A stretch of DNA of 33,415 nt from a virus: the IMG/VR virus record IMGVR_UViG_3300027759_000265, positions 1-33,415 of that record. One strand, 5' to 3'. Each line of letters starts with the position of its first letter. Within the stretch, counting starts at the first letter, position 1. Below, piece by piece: positions 19,585 to 28,718 of the stretch. Position numbers and translations under genes: made by a program. The notes under the pieces are model-generated. The model was not told where the DNA came from, did not search any database, and saw only the letters and a program-made list of their open reading frames with translations.

Positions 19585-21600
19585 ATGAGCACTCATCCTG
19601 GTTTTTATTCAGATATTCTTCATCTATATTATAATGATTCTCCTTATACCGGTGAGAAGGATGGAATTTACTATAAAAACGGAACACCTGCTTCGGGATA
19701 TGTGCATGGGCTATTACACGGGATTGATGGATCTATACAAAACGGATTATTTAATGACAAATATTATAATAATGGATTAATGGCAAGTGGCTTATATAAT
19801 GGAGTGTTGTATAAAAATGGAGTAAAGTATATAGGATTGGCTTCAAATAATATTATTTCTACTTGGGCAAATTTTAATTCTACAGACATAGGAGCTTCTG
19901 CAAAATATTACAATTTAGGAATAGTCGACAAGGGAATATTAAAAGGAAAAACTTATGGAAATAACGGATTATTATTAAACAATGAAGTTGCTAATGGTTG
20001 TTATTACTACAATGGATCTTTAGGAAGTGGATTATTTAATAATGTCTTATACAAGAATGGTGTAAAATACACTGGACCAGTTACCGGGGATGATTTTTCA
20101 ACTTGGAAAAATATTGATTCCACTAATATCGGAGAGGAAGAATTGTATTTTAATAATGGAGTTTTGGGTGCCGGAGTTTTTAAAGGAATTTCCTATGATT
20201 CTAATGGTCAGAGATCTTTTACAGAAACTTTAAGTGGAGGATTGTATATGTATCACGGATATAGGGGTTCTGGTCTATATAATGGAAAATTATATAAAGA
20301 TGGACATGCTCTTACCGGAGGAGTGTCACCTAGCAAATTGCCTAGATCCATTGGCTTTAATGGTCAAAATGTAAGCCATGCCGGTTTTTATGTAAACGGA
20401 GACCCAGTTATAGGTGATATGATGTTTGTAGAAAATTCTAATTGGGACATATCAACCTCTTGGATTTTACCTAATGGAACTAAATCGGATCAAATGCCGG
20501 ATGAAACCAAAGAAGTTGTAATCATTGGGCAAGTAACTGGATTTTCTTCTCAATCTCACGTAGTTAAGGGGTTATCTGCTTATGATCATGCTACTCTGGG
20601 AGGGGATAGGGAGGGTCAATTGACTATTTTGAATCAAGGAGTTTTTGCTGATTATTCAATTAACAAATCTACCTTACTAGGATATCCGGTTACATTTAAA
20701 GATTATTCAGAAAATGAGGGCATTGTAAATAATGGAGTATTTACAAATCATTCTATAAACAGCGGCACTGTTGTGTTGTCTGCTATTTTTGATGATTATT
20801 CCTCTAGTATAGGAAGAATAATGGGTGAATTAATTGTTAAGAATTCTGCTACTATAACGGGATATGTTTACCATCCTTTGGTTACTCAAACAAATTATGA
20901 TGCCAGTAGTGCTTTATACTTTAAAGCAAATGCAGCAGAAAATAATTGGTATGACACTTATAAGTGGTTTTCAAACAGTCTTTTAACTGTTCCTTCCTTA
21001 GGACTTCCTTTCAGTGCTACAACATGCTATATAAAAGGTTCTGGTAATGTATTGGTTAACATGGATGACGGCCGATGGGTTGATCCTAAAGTGATTATGT
21101 GTCCGCTGCCAAGTGTAGTGATATTTAGATCTACCGCAGATCACACCATTTATACTTCTGTTTCTGGCAACGTTGAAGTTTATTATGCAACTTTTGCCGG
21201 CAATGTTTCCAGTGGTTATGTTAAATTATGGGATGATGCGGTTGTTACTGGAACAACTCAAACAACACCTATTTTAGATACTACTATGTTTGATGCTCAT
21301 CATATGTATTTTAGTCCAGTAAGTGGCACTAATTGGTTTAGATTGCCTAATTGGTTCTATAATAGGACTCTTACTGTACCAGCAACTTCTTTACCCAATA
21401 ATGGAAGTTTTTGTTATTTAACTTCAGCGGGTTATCAACCGTATAATTTACTTGTGGATATAGACGATGTTAGATGGGAAAGTCCTTTATATATTGAATC
21501 TTTAGAAATTTCACAGTTAACATTTACTTCTAGGTATAATGCACCCCTTACTAGTACTATAATGGGAGATGTTGTTCTTTCTAATGTGCATTACTATTAA
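19585..21600 (+). CDS. Large repeat-built virion protein, probable tail fibre, 671 aa
   Basis: Residues about 68-245 hold three copies of an 80-81-aa unit starting at S68, S148 and S229 with the signature GLYNGVLYKNGVKYxG; shorter YxNGxxxxG units precede it. Residues about 350-425 carry FxxxSxNxGxV repeats (VFTNHSINSGTV, TFKDYSENEGIV) that could form a beta-helix. The C-terminus has two related domains of roughly 100 aa (YFKANAAENNWYDTYKWFSN near 448, YFSPVSGTNWFRLPNWFYN near 573) sharing a later VxxDDxRWxxP motif. The build fits a phage fibre or surface adhesin; no enzyme motif is seen. Confidence 0.7.
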   Translation: MSTHPGFYSDILHLYYNDSPYTGEKDGIYYKNGTPASGYVHGLLHGIDGSIQNGLFNDKYYNNGLMASGLYNGVLYKNGVKYIGLASNNIISTWANFNSTDIGASAKYYNLGIVDKGILKGKTYGNNGLLLNNEVANGCYYYNGSLGSGLFNNVLYKNGVKYTGPVTGDDFSTWKNIDSTNIGEEELYFNNGVLGAGVFKGISYDSNGQRSFTETLSGGLYMYHGYRGSGLYNGKLYKDGHALTGGVSPSKLPRSIGFNGQNVSHAGFYVNGDPVIGDMMFVENSNWDISTSWILPNGTKSDQMPDETKEVVIIGQVTGFSSQSHVVKGLSAYDHATLGGDREGQLTILNQGVFADYSINKSTLLGYPVTFKDYSENEGIVNNGVFTNHSINSGTVVLSAIFDDYSSSIGRIMGELIVKNSATITGYVYHPLVTQTNYDASSALYFKANAAENNWYDTYKWFSNSLLTVPSLGLPFSATTCYIKGSGNVLVNMDDGRWVDPKVIMCPLPSVVIFRSTADHTIYTSVSGNVEVYYATFAGNVSSGYVKLWDDAVVTGTTQTTPILDTTMFDAHHMYFSPVSGTNWFRLPNWFYNRTLTVPATSLPNNGSFCYLTSAGYQPYNLLVDIDDVRWESPLYIESLEISQLTFTSRYNAPLTSTIMGDVVLSNVHYY

Positions 21601-21622
21601 CAGATGAAGATAAGTAAATTAT

Positions 21623-24391
21623 ATGCCTATTTACGGAACTGCTACTTTTATAAATAATTCGGTCAATAGTGGAGAGGTTGATACTGGTCTGTTTCAGGGC
21701 ACCAGCATTAATGATGGCGAAGTGACGGATGCCACTTTTCAAGATTCTTCTACTAACACCGGGCATGTAACCGATACTGTCAGTTTTGAAGGTGATTCAA
21801 TAGATGAGGGCAGTGTTGATTCAGCCACCCAGTATGAACGGGATGGAGAGATTGTAGATGCTCCTTCACCTCAGACAATTGAAGAGTGGCTTGCAGCACA
21901 TCCTATACCAACTGGAAATGAACCCCAAGACGAAAATGATGTTGCTCCTGGAAGGGAAGTTGATACAAACCAAAATGCCACAATATTAGAACTGTTGCCT
22001 TCTATAGCTGGAGGAGATGATATATATCCAGAAACTGCAGGTGATAATTGGTCTGTGCCTGGAGATGATTTTATTTGCTGGGATGATGTAGATCCGTTTA
22101 ATAGACCGCCAGACACAGATGAAGGGTCAGACGAAATACATCAAATAGCTTCTGAAATATTAAACACAGATAGTTATAGTTTACAACTAGCTCCGGTGTG
22201 TTCTGATTTTCTATTTAGCAAGTATAGTGGAGTTTGTTCTGGAAGGACGACCGATAAATATTACTTATACACAGACTACTTGTATAGTTCCCACCCAACT
22301 CCTTTGTCTGCAATTCCATTTCCCGGAATACAAATAGGCACACCAGAGTCTTACGACGCCGGTGATGGTGAGACGGGATATTACTATCCAAAAGGATACT
22401 ATGTACCAAATCCAGAAAATTGTATAACCCTAGACGTAGACACTGGAGTGTGTAAAGATATAGACAATGAAAAAATGGAAAAGTTTATTAAAGTATGGGA
22501 AGCTTTTTGCAATAATACGCCATTAACTACTATAGACGCTTCTTATAAAGATATATATGTTAAAGATTGTATAAATCCTAGTACATTATTTGTTCGTCAT
22601 GGTGAGGATTATAAACGAGCCGGCTTCAGACCTATTAATTATTATTGGACTCCGGAATACGTGGCTAACGGTGGTGATCCTCATGAGGATAGCGACCCCT
22701 TTACTATGACTAGTAGTAGTGCTTCTGTTGGTCAAGATATAGGTCTAGGCAGAACGTATTACAAGACTATTGATTCTAAGTATTACATAGATATTTTTTC
22801 AATATTATTTACTTTATATTCTCAAGAAGATGCTGACACTATTGGATGCGGAAATTACGTGGTCTCTGAAGGTTTGAATCAAGTATCTTTGACAAATGGT
22901 ATAACATTCTACAAAGCCTCTAAATATGTTACAGGTGAGAATCTCGATCAAATGGAAGTTTGGGTTACGCGAGGTGGTTGCAATTTCGTCTATGATTATC
23001 AAGGATGTAACACACCCAGCGACGTTGGAGATACTTTCTTAGGAGCAGACGGGGAGAGCTGCTGTGAATGGGACTATGGTGTTAAATACTCTCCAGTAAC
23101 ATATTCTATGATAAATCCTCCGGAGGTTTATCACATGCTTAGGAATTCAACAAATGTTTTTGGCAAATATAAGTATACCTGGAAGATGGCTTTGCAGGAT
23201 GCCTATAACAGGGTAGCCCCTCATCTATGGGGTAAGATGTGCTGGAAGGCTAATTTGCAGCCTGTAGCGTCAACCCACCCCAAAGTTCAGTCTCAATCAT
23301 TTACTGGACACGCTACTATATTTGGTTTAAATGGCATAGGCAAACTAGATAAAACAGATAATCAACTTGGCGCGTTCTATAACCCGAGCAGGCCTGACAG
23401 GATTGCGAAGGGCCTGGGTTACCAAACTGGTGATCCGAAGTTACTCGGTATATCTCTTAACCAGGAAGCTATAAGAATGTTTTGGGGAACATATAATGCG
23501 GCTTTGATGTTAAAAGTAGATCCTCATGTCTTGGTACAAGCCAACGGAAGAGAAGTAGTTGTGCCATTAGTGGATGCGGGTCCTGCTGGTTATGAAGAGG
23601 GATCCGGAAATACACACCACGGAATAGATTTAACCTATGCTACAGTAAAACATCTTTATCCAGATTATAATGGTGGAGGTTTCTCTAAAACGGCGGGTAA
23701 TGTAATAATTACGCCGACTCAAAAAGGAATGTATTTAACTGCGGAGTATGTGTATAATTATTTTGCTAGCTTGGGTGTGTTCGGTAGTCCACAAAAAAAA
23801 CTAATTCCAAAGAAGAAAAAACAAAGCAGAAGAACTATGACAAAAGTGAGTTCTGTCGTAAGGGCCGCAGCTGGATCGGGTGCGGATTCTACGGACATGG
23901 TTAGTAAGCTGGAGACTGTTAGTAAATATGTAAAAAGATCCGGATTAGATTATCACTACAAAAAAACTCCATGGAATTTAAGTCAAGTGGTTACTGTAAT
24001 AGGTTATATCCCATCGCCAATTACTCGGTCTGTTAAGGTGGTTCAGGGGGTTACTACAATTGTTAGAGAAGCTTACGACATGGTAATTAATAGGTCTAAA
24101 TTACCGAATGTAAAATTAAATCTTAAAAGCGTGGCAGCTCAGTCTAAAAGACTATGGGTTGGTATTATTAATAAAGCAATTAATTTTGTTGTTACCTCTG
24201 ACGAAGTTCGAATTGCTGAAACTATTATTAACGGATCTATTAAAATAATAACTAGAAAAAAATCTAAATGGGGCCTTTATCAGAGTGCTAATTACCTGAG
24301 AAGAATTGGAATGTTACCGGCTGCAGAGCCTGGAAAAGATGGAGCTCCTAAGGAATTAAAAGTGACCGGTTATATTGGTTCGTCATACTAA
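21623..24391 (+). CDS. Large virion protein, 922 aa, with beta-repeats and a possible DPBB-like domain
   Basis: It follows the fibre gene by 22 nt. The first 75 residues are FxxxSxNxGxV repeats (FINNSVNSGEVDTGLF, FQDSSTNTGHVTD) like those in the neighbour, then an acidic linker. The central region is cysteine- and tyrosine-rich. Residues about 560-720 contain GHATIFG, then VLVQANGREVVVPLVDAGPA and GIDLTYATVKHL, which resemble the double-psi beta-barrel or RlpA-like fold with its Asp residues, suggesting a cell-wall role; this is inference. The C-terminal 200 residues are strongly basic (KKLIPKKKKQSRRTMTK). Its 3' end overlaps the peptidase gene antisense by 44 nt. Confidence 0.65.
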   Translation: MPIYGTATFINNSVNSGEVDTGLFQGTSINDGEVTDATFQDSSTNTGHVTDTVSFEGDSIDEGSVDSATQYERDGEIVDAPSPQTIEEWLAAHPIPTGNEPQDENDVAPGREVDTNQNATILELLPSIAGGDDIYPETAGDNWSVPGDDFICWDDVDPFNRPPDTDEGSDEIHQIASEILNTDSYSLQLAPVCSDFLFSKYSGVCSGRTTDKYYLYTDYLYSSHPTPLSAIPFPGIQIGTPESYDAGDGETGYYYPKGYYVPNPENCITLDVDTGVCKDIDNEKMEKFIKVWEAFCNNTPLTTIDASYKDIYVKDCINPSTLFVRHGEDYKRAGFRPINYYWTPEYVANGGDPHEDSDPFTMTSSSASVGQDIGLGRTYYKTIDSKYYIDIFSILFTLYSQEDADTIGCGNYVVSEGLNQVSLTNGITFYKASKYVTGENLDQMEVWVTRGGCNFVYDYQGCNTPSDVGDTFLGADGESCCEWDYGVKYSPVTYSMINPPEVYHMLRNSTNVFGKYKYTWKMALQDAYNRVAPHLWGKMCWKANLQPVASTHPKVQSQSFTGHATIFGLNGIGKLDKTDNQLGAFYNPSRPDRIAKGLGYQTGDPKLLGISLNQEAIRMFWGTYNAALMLKVDPHVLVQANGREVVVPLVDAGPAGYEEGSGNTHHGIDLTYATVKHLYPDYNGGGFSKTAGNVIITPTQKGMYLTAEYVYNYFASLGVFGSPQKKLIPKKKKQSRRTMTKVSSVVRAAAGSGADSTDMVSKLETVSKYVKRSGLDYHYKKTPWNLSQVVTVIGYIPSPITRSVKVVQGVTTIVREAYDMVINRSKLPNVKLNLKSVAAQSKRLWVGIINKAINFVVTSDEVRIAETIINGSIKIITRKKSKWGLYQSANYLRRIGMLPAAEPGKDGAPKELKVTGYIGSSY

Positions 24392-25046
24392 AAGACCAAC
24401 ATTCTGGAGTTAAATTAACACTTGTTAAATATGAAATGGGGAGATAACAATAACCGTTGTCTCCCCATTTTTTTCCTCTACTGTTTTGGGCTATTACATA
24501 CCATTTACCTTCAAATTTTTTAATGCCTAAACCAAATAAAGCATGTCCGGATATACTATTACCCACTTCACTGGTGGGCAAGGACACTATTCCCCTATTC
24601 TTATCAGCCGCTGAGAAGGAATTATCTATAGTTATACCAAAAACAAATGGTAATTTGTTTTTTAAATTTTGATAAACGCCTTCTATATTACTATTATCTA
24701 AGAAAACCGGAAAGACATTATCCATCTTAATAGATTGACTAGCCAAATTTAGAATCTCCTGTCTTTGTTTTTTTTCTTTATATTTCCACAAATCTTTAGG
24801 AAGAACTCCGTAGTGTTTTATAGCCTTTAAAACACTTCTAATATGAACTCCACAATTTAAGTTTTCATTTCCCTCTAATCGCCTTGCGGCATGATAAGAA
24901 AACATATAAGAAAATTTTTCATAATTGTTTAAATGAGTAGAAAGAACATAATGCAACAAATTTAAGGTTGAAACACTGGCACAGGATGAAAGATTGCTTT
25001 GATCAAAAATATTTAAATTATCTGTTCTTAAATCTATTTCATCCAT
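24348..25046 (-). CDS. Papain-like cysteine peptidase (C1 type)
   Basis: This 232-aa protein has FDQSNLSSCASVS with oxyanion Gln16 and nucleophile Cys22, SGHALFGLG with His168, and VIAQNSRGKKWGDNGY with Asn188. That is the complete C1 catalytic set in the right order, including the NSRGKxWG pattern. It lacks a signal peptide and propeptide. It is the last gene of the RNA-ligase/kinase/TOPRIM/AAA+ unit, 5 nt after the AAA+ gene, and its 3' end overlaps the fibre-type gene on the other strand. It may process a phage or host protein; the substrate is unknown. Confidence 0.85.
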   Translation of the reverse strand: MDEIDLRTDNLNIFDQSNLSSCASVSTLNLLHYVLSTHLNNYEKFSYMFSYHAARRLEGNENLNCGVHIRSVLKAIKHYGVLPKDLWKYKEKKQRQEILNLASQSIKMDNVFPVFLDNSNIEGVYQNLKNKLPFVFGITIDNSFSAADKNRGIVSLPTSEVGNSISGHALFGLGIKKFEGKWYVIAQNSRGKKWGDNGYCYLPISYLTSVNLTPECWSFSMTNQYNRSLLIP

Positions 25047-25051
25047 AAAAA

Positions 25052-26257
25052 TTAACTACTAAAACCAAACCCTATAGGTTCTTTTTTTGACTTTTCATTA
25101 TTTGTATATTGTTCATCATCATTGAAGATATCTGCTAGTGTTTTGGGTTCCTTAATATTTAGATTCTTGCCCAATTTTTTTACTAAGAGTTTTGCTCTGT
25201 CTGTATCCAATTTATCAAAACGATATTCAGCTTTCAGACGTCCTTTGCGAAGCAAGGCGGGATCAATGAGATTACGATCACAGTTATATGTAGCAATAAT
25301 AGCCAATTGTCCTAGATCAGCATATAGCCCATCTGTCAAGTTTAATATAGAAGACACGAGCGTTGAATTAGAAAATCCATCATCTGATTCTCTTTTCATT
25401 AAAGCCTTCTCTGCATCTTCTAAAATCAAAACAGATCCCTTGTGAGTGTCTGTAATGATATCGGCAAATTCTGGAGAAGACAAATGGCTAATCATTTGTG
25501 GTGGAATGAATATAAAATTTCTTTTGACTTTTTCTACTAAATGCCTAATGGCAGATGATTTTCCAGTGCCGGGTTCTCCGTGAAATAAAAACAAACCAGG
25601 TTTCTTTTCTGCTAATTGATTGGTGATATTATTTTCAAATGTTGCAAAATCTTCATTGTAATGATCAAAACTAAATGTTTGATTATGTGAAAGAGATATC
25701 TTAGAGACGTACATGCCGCCGCGACCTGATTTAATAATTCCTATCTTAGATCTTTCTACTGGTGGTTCTGTTTTAAACTTATCAAAAAGTTCATAAGGTA
25801 ATCCCTTTTCAATATCATAATAGGCAATTAAACCTGTAATCAATAAAACGTCATCAGTTTCTTCTTTTGTGCCTATTGTTAAAAAAAGAAAAACTTCTTT
25901 ATACAAGAAAAGATAATTTGCATCGACTGAGGTTTCTGTAGTACTTCTTGTAATGCAAATAGCATTCTTTTCTAAGAAATTTAAAAGTTTATAATCTAAA
26001 AGGGAGGGGGTAAAAGAAAATTCAGAAAGGGGTTTATTATGATAAAGAGATGCTATAATATAAGAAGTTTCCCAAATACCATCTGGACGAGAATCGAATG
26101 TAACTTTTGGAAAATTTTCTGGCAGTTTAATTTTTTGTTTAAAGTCTCTTTTAAGTTTTTCTTTATGAAGACCTCTGTTCATAGACTTAGATTCTTTTTT
26201 TGAATAAAGACCTTCTCTGCCAAATTCTCTCAGCAACTCTGATACTTCATTATCCAT
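25052..26257 (-). CDS. AAA+ ATPase, BCS1-like core
   Basis: The 401-aa protein has an N-terminal 200-residue region without recognised motifs. The AAA+ module follows: Walker A GEPGTGKSS (227-235), Walker B VLILEDAE (276-283), sensor 1 IATYN and an arginine-finger region DPALLRKGR. The order and the RKGR box fit BCS1/FtsH-like AAA proteins. It likely remodels a protein or complex using ATP. Its start is 3 nt after the TOPRIM gene stop and it is followed directly by the peptidase gene, so a chaperone-peptidase partnership is conceivable. Confidence 0.88.
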   Translation of the reverse strand: MDNEVSELLREFGREGLYSKKESKSMNRGLHKEKLKRDFKQKIKLPENFPKVTFDSRPDGIWETSYIIASLYHNKPLSEFSFTPSLLDYKLLNFLEKNAICITRSTTETSVDANYLFLYKEVFLFLTIGTKEETDDVLLITGLIAYYDIEKGLPYELFDKFKTEPPVERSKIGIIKSGRGGMYVSKISLSHNQTFSFDHYNEDFATFENNITNQLAEKKPGLFLFHGEPGTGKSSAIRHLVEKVKRNFIFIPPQMISHLSSPEFADIITDTHKGSVLILEDAEKALMKRESDDGFSNSTLVSSILNLTDGLYADLGQLAIIATYNCDRNLIDPALLRKGRLKAEYRFDKLDTDRAKLLVKKLGKNLNIKEPKTLADIFNDDEQYTNNEKSKKEPIGFGFSS

Positions 26258-26260
26258 ATA

Positions 26261-26809
26261 TTAATTGTAATAGGTTTTTATTAAATAATCAACAAACGAT
26301 TCGTCTGAAACCCCTAGATCCTTTTCAGGTGATTCTTCAAAGTAATGACCAACTTTTCTTAGAGATCTACCCCCAATGTCTTTATCGCAAACACTAACCA
26401 GAGGCTTGCCTAGACAATGCAGAAAATTATACAAAGAACTATCCGGATTGTTGCATAGCAATGCTAAGGCACAACATCCTCTGCGAGTCAATCTTACAGC
26501 ATCAAATATGCCTTCTGTAAGAAATACACACGGACAATCTAATGTATAAGTTTCTAAACCAAATATACCGATGTTGTTAGATCTATAGGTATAGTAGCGA
26601 CCCATTTCATCATTGCGTTTTTTCTTAAAATTTAAAGGCATGTAGCGTTGGTATCCTACAATTTGACCACTGAGATTATAAAGAAAAAATGTAGCAGAGT
26701 CTTTTGAAATAGAAGGAGTGTGAATATTAAAATCCACACCCCTCTCTAAGAGATGTTCTTTGATGTTAATTTTTTGAAAGGGATTAAATTTGAAGGTAAC
26801 TCTTCCCAA
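26261..26809 (-). CDS. TOPRIM-domain protein, primase-like, 182 aa
   Basis: The TOPRIM signature is present: the glutamate strand VFLTEGIFDAVRL with E99 and the DxD motif VSVCDKDIGG with D142 and D144. An N-terminal beta region (SATFFLYNLSGQIVGYQRYM) resembles the part before TOPRIM in DnaG-type and phage primase-like proteins. There is no zinc finger and no helicase domain. The start overlaps the kinase gene by 64 nt; no better start is visible. The role may be priming or another nucleic-acid phosphotransfer step. Confidence 0.75.
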   Translation of the reverse strand: MGRVTFKFNPFQKINIKEHLLERGVDFNIHTPSISKDSATFFLYNLSGQIVGYQRYMPLNFKKKRNDEMGRYYTYRSNNIGIFGLETYTLDCPCVFLTEGIFDAVRLTRRGCCALALLCNNPDSSLYNFLHCLGKPLVSVCDKDIGGRSLRKVGHYFEESPEKDLGVSDESFVDYLIKTYYN

Positions 26810-27225
26810 CGATTTACCATTTTGTCTATAACAGAATCAGGTATATTGTGAATGCTCTTTTGAGTTTTCTCTAAAACTGGCTCATTAGACATTTCATAAA
26901 TTTCTATTTCAGCTTGATAAGAATCTGCCAACTTTAAATAAGGTTGCATTTCTGAAATACGTGTAAAGGTATTTGATACTATTACATTGTCACCATCTTT
27001 TAAAGAGACTTCTGTTTCAAGTAGACACGTTTTATGGGCTTCACTCAATCGAGAGGGATCAAAACGATATTGCCAGTGCCCAGTTAACACATCCATAACT
27101 TCAAAATACATATCAGCTTCAAGATGGGCTACTAAATAGGTTTCTTTCCATAATTCTTCTTTAAGTTTGCAAGCTAATGTAGTTTTTCCAGATCCTGGAA
27201 TGCCTCTAATAATAATTAATTTCAT
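26746..27225 (-). CDS. P-loop kinase, polynucleotide 5'-kinase-like
   Basis: A 159-aa P-loop protein with Walker A GIPGSGKT (8-15), an EADMYF motif (36-41) in the position of the Asp-containing substrate motif, and VIVSNTFT as the second strand. A HNIPDSVIDKMVNRWEE segment is like the HGxPxxxxxxMxxRWE stretch of the N4BP2/phage kinase family. It likely phosphorylates 5' ends of RNA or DNA; with an RNA ligase gene ending just before its ATG (TAA-ATG), RNA end healing is the natural reading. Nucleoside or protein kinase activity cannot be excluded. Confidence 0.8.
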   Translation of the reverse strand: MKLIIIRGIPGSGKTTLACKLKEELWKETYLVAHLEADMYFEVMDVLTGHWQYRFDPSRLSEAHKTCLLETEVSLKDGDNVIVSNTFTRISEMQPYLKLADSYQAEIEIYEMSNEPVLEKTQKSIHNIPDSVIDKMVNRWEELPSNLIPFKKLTSKNIS

Positions 27226-28230
27226 TTAATCTTTGTAATTTTGATTAATAATCTTAACACTTAACATCTTTTGCAAATGCTCGCTGTATCTAGATTTACC
27301 TTCGCTATCAAATCCTCTTATAACAATACCCTCAGCAGGAAGACCACTTGGATACTTTTGTTTATTGGCCAATTCTTGCAATTCTTCTGTAGTCAACTGG
27401 AGGATCTCTCCAGCAGTGAAAGACTTAACAAGTGGAACACTTTTTATAGTCGATTCGTTGGGCCTGAATACTGGGTTGAAGTATTCTCCAGATGAAAGGT
27501 TCTTGGCATTAAACAAATATAAACTTAATTCTTTTAATCCTATTAGATTTTTTTGAATTCCAGGTCCGCACAGTTCAAACTGGAAGGCAGTGCCGGGTTC
27601 AATCTGTTCTTCTAGATTATACATTCTAGCTGCTTTCCAGAAAGAATTCTCTTCTGTTTCTTTCAAATCTAAATTGCGCGAACAAACATGAAATTCTCCT
27701 TCTGCAGTTTTAAGAGCGGTCATGCTACTACCATCCATTTTTAAAGTTACCTGGACATAGTCACTTTTTTTCAACTCTTCTAAGACCTTAATATTGGACA
27801 GGAGATTATCTTCATCTGTCCGACTGATCAAGTGAGAAGGGAAACTACCTCTCACTTCACCTTGCAAGCTAGCTGGAATCGGGCGTTCATATTTGGTAAC
27901 TCCTAAAGTCTCGGAAACATCATTGCCCATCACTTGCCAGATAGTACCAGTGATTTTAACGGAGAACACAAGACCCTGAGATACTTGTCCTCGAAGTTTG
28001 ACGGTCTTTACTCTGATGGGTTTGCTAGGGTCTTCTTTGTCCCAGAGGAATTCATTCCAATGTCTGGGCTCCATAACGGTATCAATAGGAATGAAGACCA
28101 CCATTTGTCCTACTTCGAATTCACCCTTCTTAACAACTGCCTTCCATCCCTGGACCACTGCCAATTCAATACGATCTGCTCCTTCAATAGGAAGAAGTTC
28201 ATTAATTTTTTCAATGACTGCTAATTTCAT
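27226..28230 (-). CDS. RNA ligase, DRB0094 (Rnl5) type
   Basis: The protein has an N-terminal OB-type domain of about 150 residues (KLAVIEKINELLPIEGADRI, VVQGWKAVVKKGEF, VGQMVVFIPIDTV). A nucleotidyltransferase core follows with motif I KMDGSSMT (Lys164 from the start used here), motif III-like FQFELCGPG and motif IV AEGIVIRG. The family, typified by the Deinococcus enzyme, seals nicks where the 3'-OH strand is RNA. I chose the ATG at 28230 because a TATTATA box overlaps the earlier ATG at 28245. It heads the operon with the kinase, TOPRIM, AAA+ and peptidase genes. Confidence 0.88.
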   Translation of the reverse strand: MKLAVIEKINELLPIEGADRIELAVVQGWKAVVKKGEFEVGQMVVFIPIDTVMEPRHWNEFLWDKEDPSKPIRVKTVKLRGQVSQGLVFSVKITGTIWQVMGNDVSETLGVTKYERPIPASLQGEVRGSFPSHLISRTDEDNLLSNIKVLEELKKSDYVQVTLKMDGSSMTALKTAEGEFHVCSRNLDLKETEENSFWKAARMYNLEEQIEPGTAFQFELCGPGIQKNLIGLKELSLYLFNAKNLSSGEYFNPVFRPNESTIKSVPLVKSFTAGEILQLTTEELQELANKQKYPSGLPAEGIVIRGFDSEGKSRYSEHLQKMLSVKIINQNYKD

Positions 28231-28266
28231 AACTCTATAATACATTTAAATTGGCGGAAGTGCAAC

Positions 28267-28297
28267 AAAAAAGCCACGGATTTGCCGTGGCTTTTTT
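28267..28297 (-). terminator. Strong symmetrical terminator
   Basis: A perfect 13-bp stem (AAAAAAGCCACGG with its complement, 5-nt loop) carries poly-A and poly-T flanks, so it can work in both directions. It ends the minus-strand transcript of the tagged protein gene and insulates the RNA ligase operon. Confidence 0.85.
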
Positions 28298-28323
28298 GAT
28301 TATTTTACTGCTTCTATAGGAAA

Positions 28324-28713
28324 TTAAACAGGAGGCATTTCACCTTCTCCGCCGTTTTCAGGGAAATCCGAAGGAACTTCGCCGCCTTCGCCTTCTCCTT
28401 CAACAGATTCTTCTTCTTCGGGCATTCTTCCCTGCAAAGACTCTGCTGCCGCTTGAACGGACTGAATGGCGGTCATCAAAGATTGAAAATCTTCTCCTAA
28501 GGCTCCTTCTTCAAAGGTTCCAATTAACGGTTGAATATTCTGAAGATGAGCAGCAGTTGTATTCAAATCTTCTGTAATGGATTTGATTAAAGTCTTTTCT
28601 ATAGCCAATGCTTTAGCACTTTCTCCAGCAACTTGACTTTCGGCTCCAGCGGCTCTGGATTCCATTATTAATGAATAAACTTTTTCTAATCCGATGTGAT
28701 CTTTTGTGCGCAT
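28324..28713 (-). CDS. Probable virion protein with the shared N-terminal tag, 129 aa
   Basis: It starts MRTKDHIGLEKVYSLIMES, sharing nine of the first thirteen residues with the 16273 protein. The rest is Ala-rich helix (SAKALAIEKTLIKSITEDLN, LQNIQPLIG) and a very acidic Gly/Glu/Pro tail (EEEESVEGEGEGGEVP). The late-type box and start region are nearly identical to those of the 16273 gene. An acidic, helical protein with a capsid-targeting-like tag could be a scaffold or internal head protein; this is inference. Confidence 0.65.
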   Translation of the reverse strand: MRTKDHIGLEKVYSLIMESRAAGAESQVAGESAKALAIEKTLIKSITEDLNTTAAHLQNIQPLIGTFEEGALGEDFQSLMTAIQSVQAAAESLQGRMPEEEESVEGEGEGGEVPSDFPENGGEGEMPPV

Positions 28714-28718
28714 ATAAT

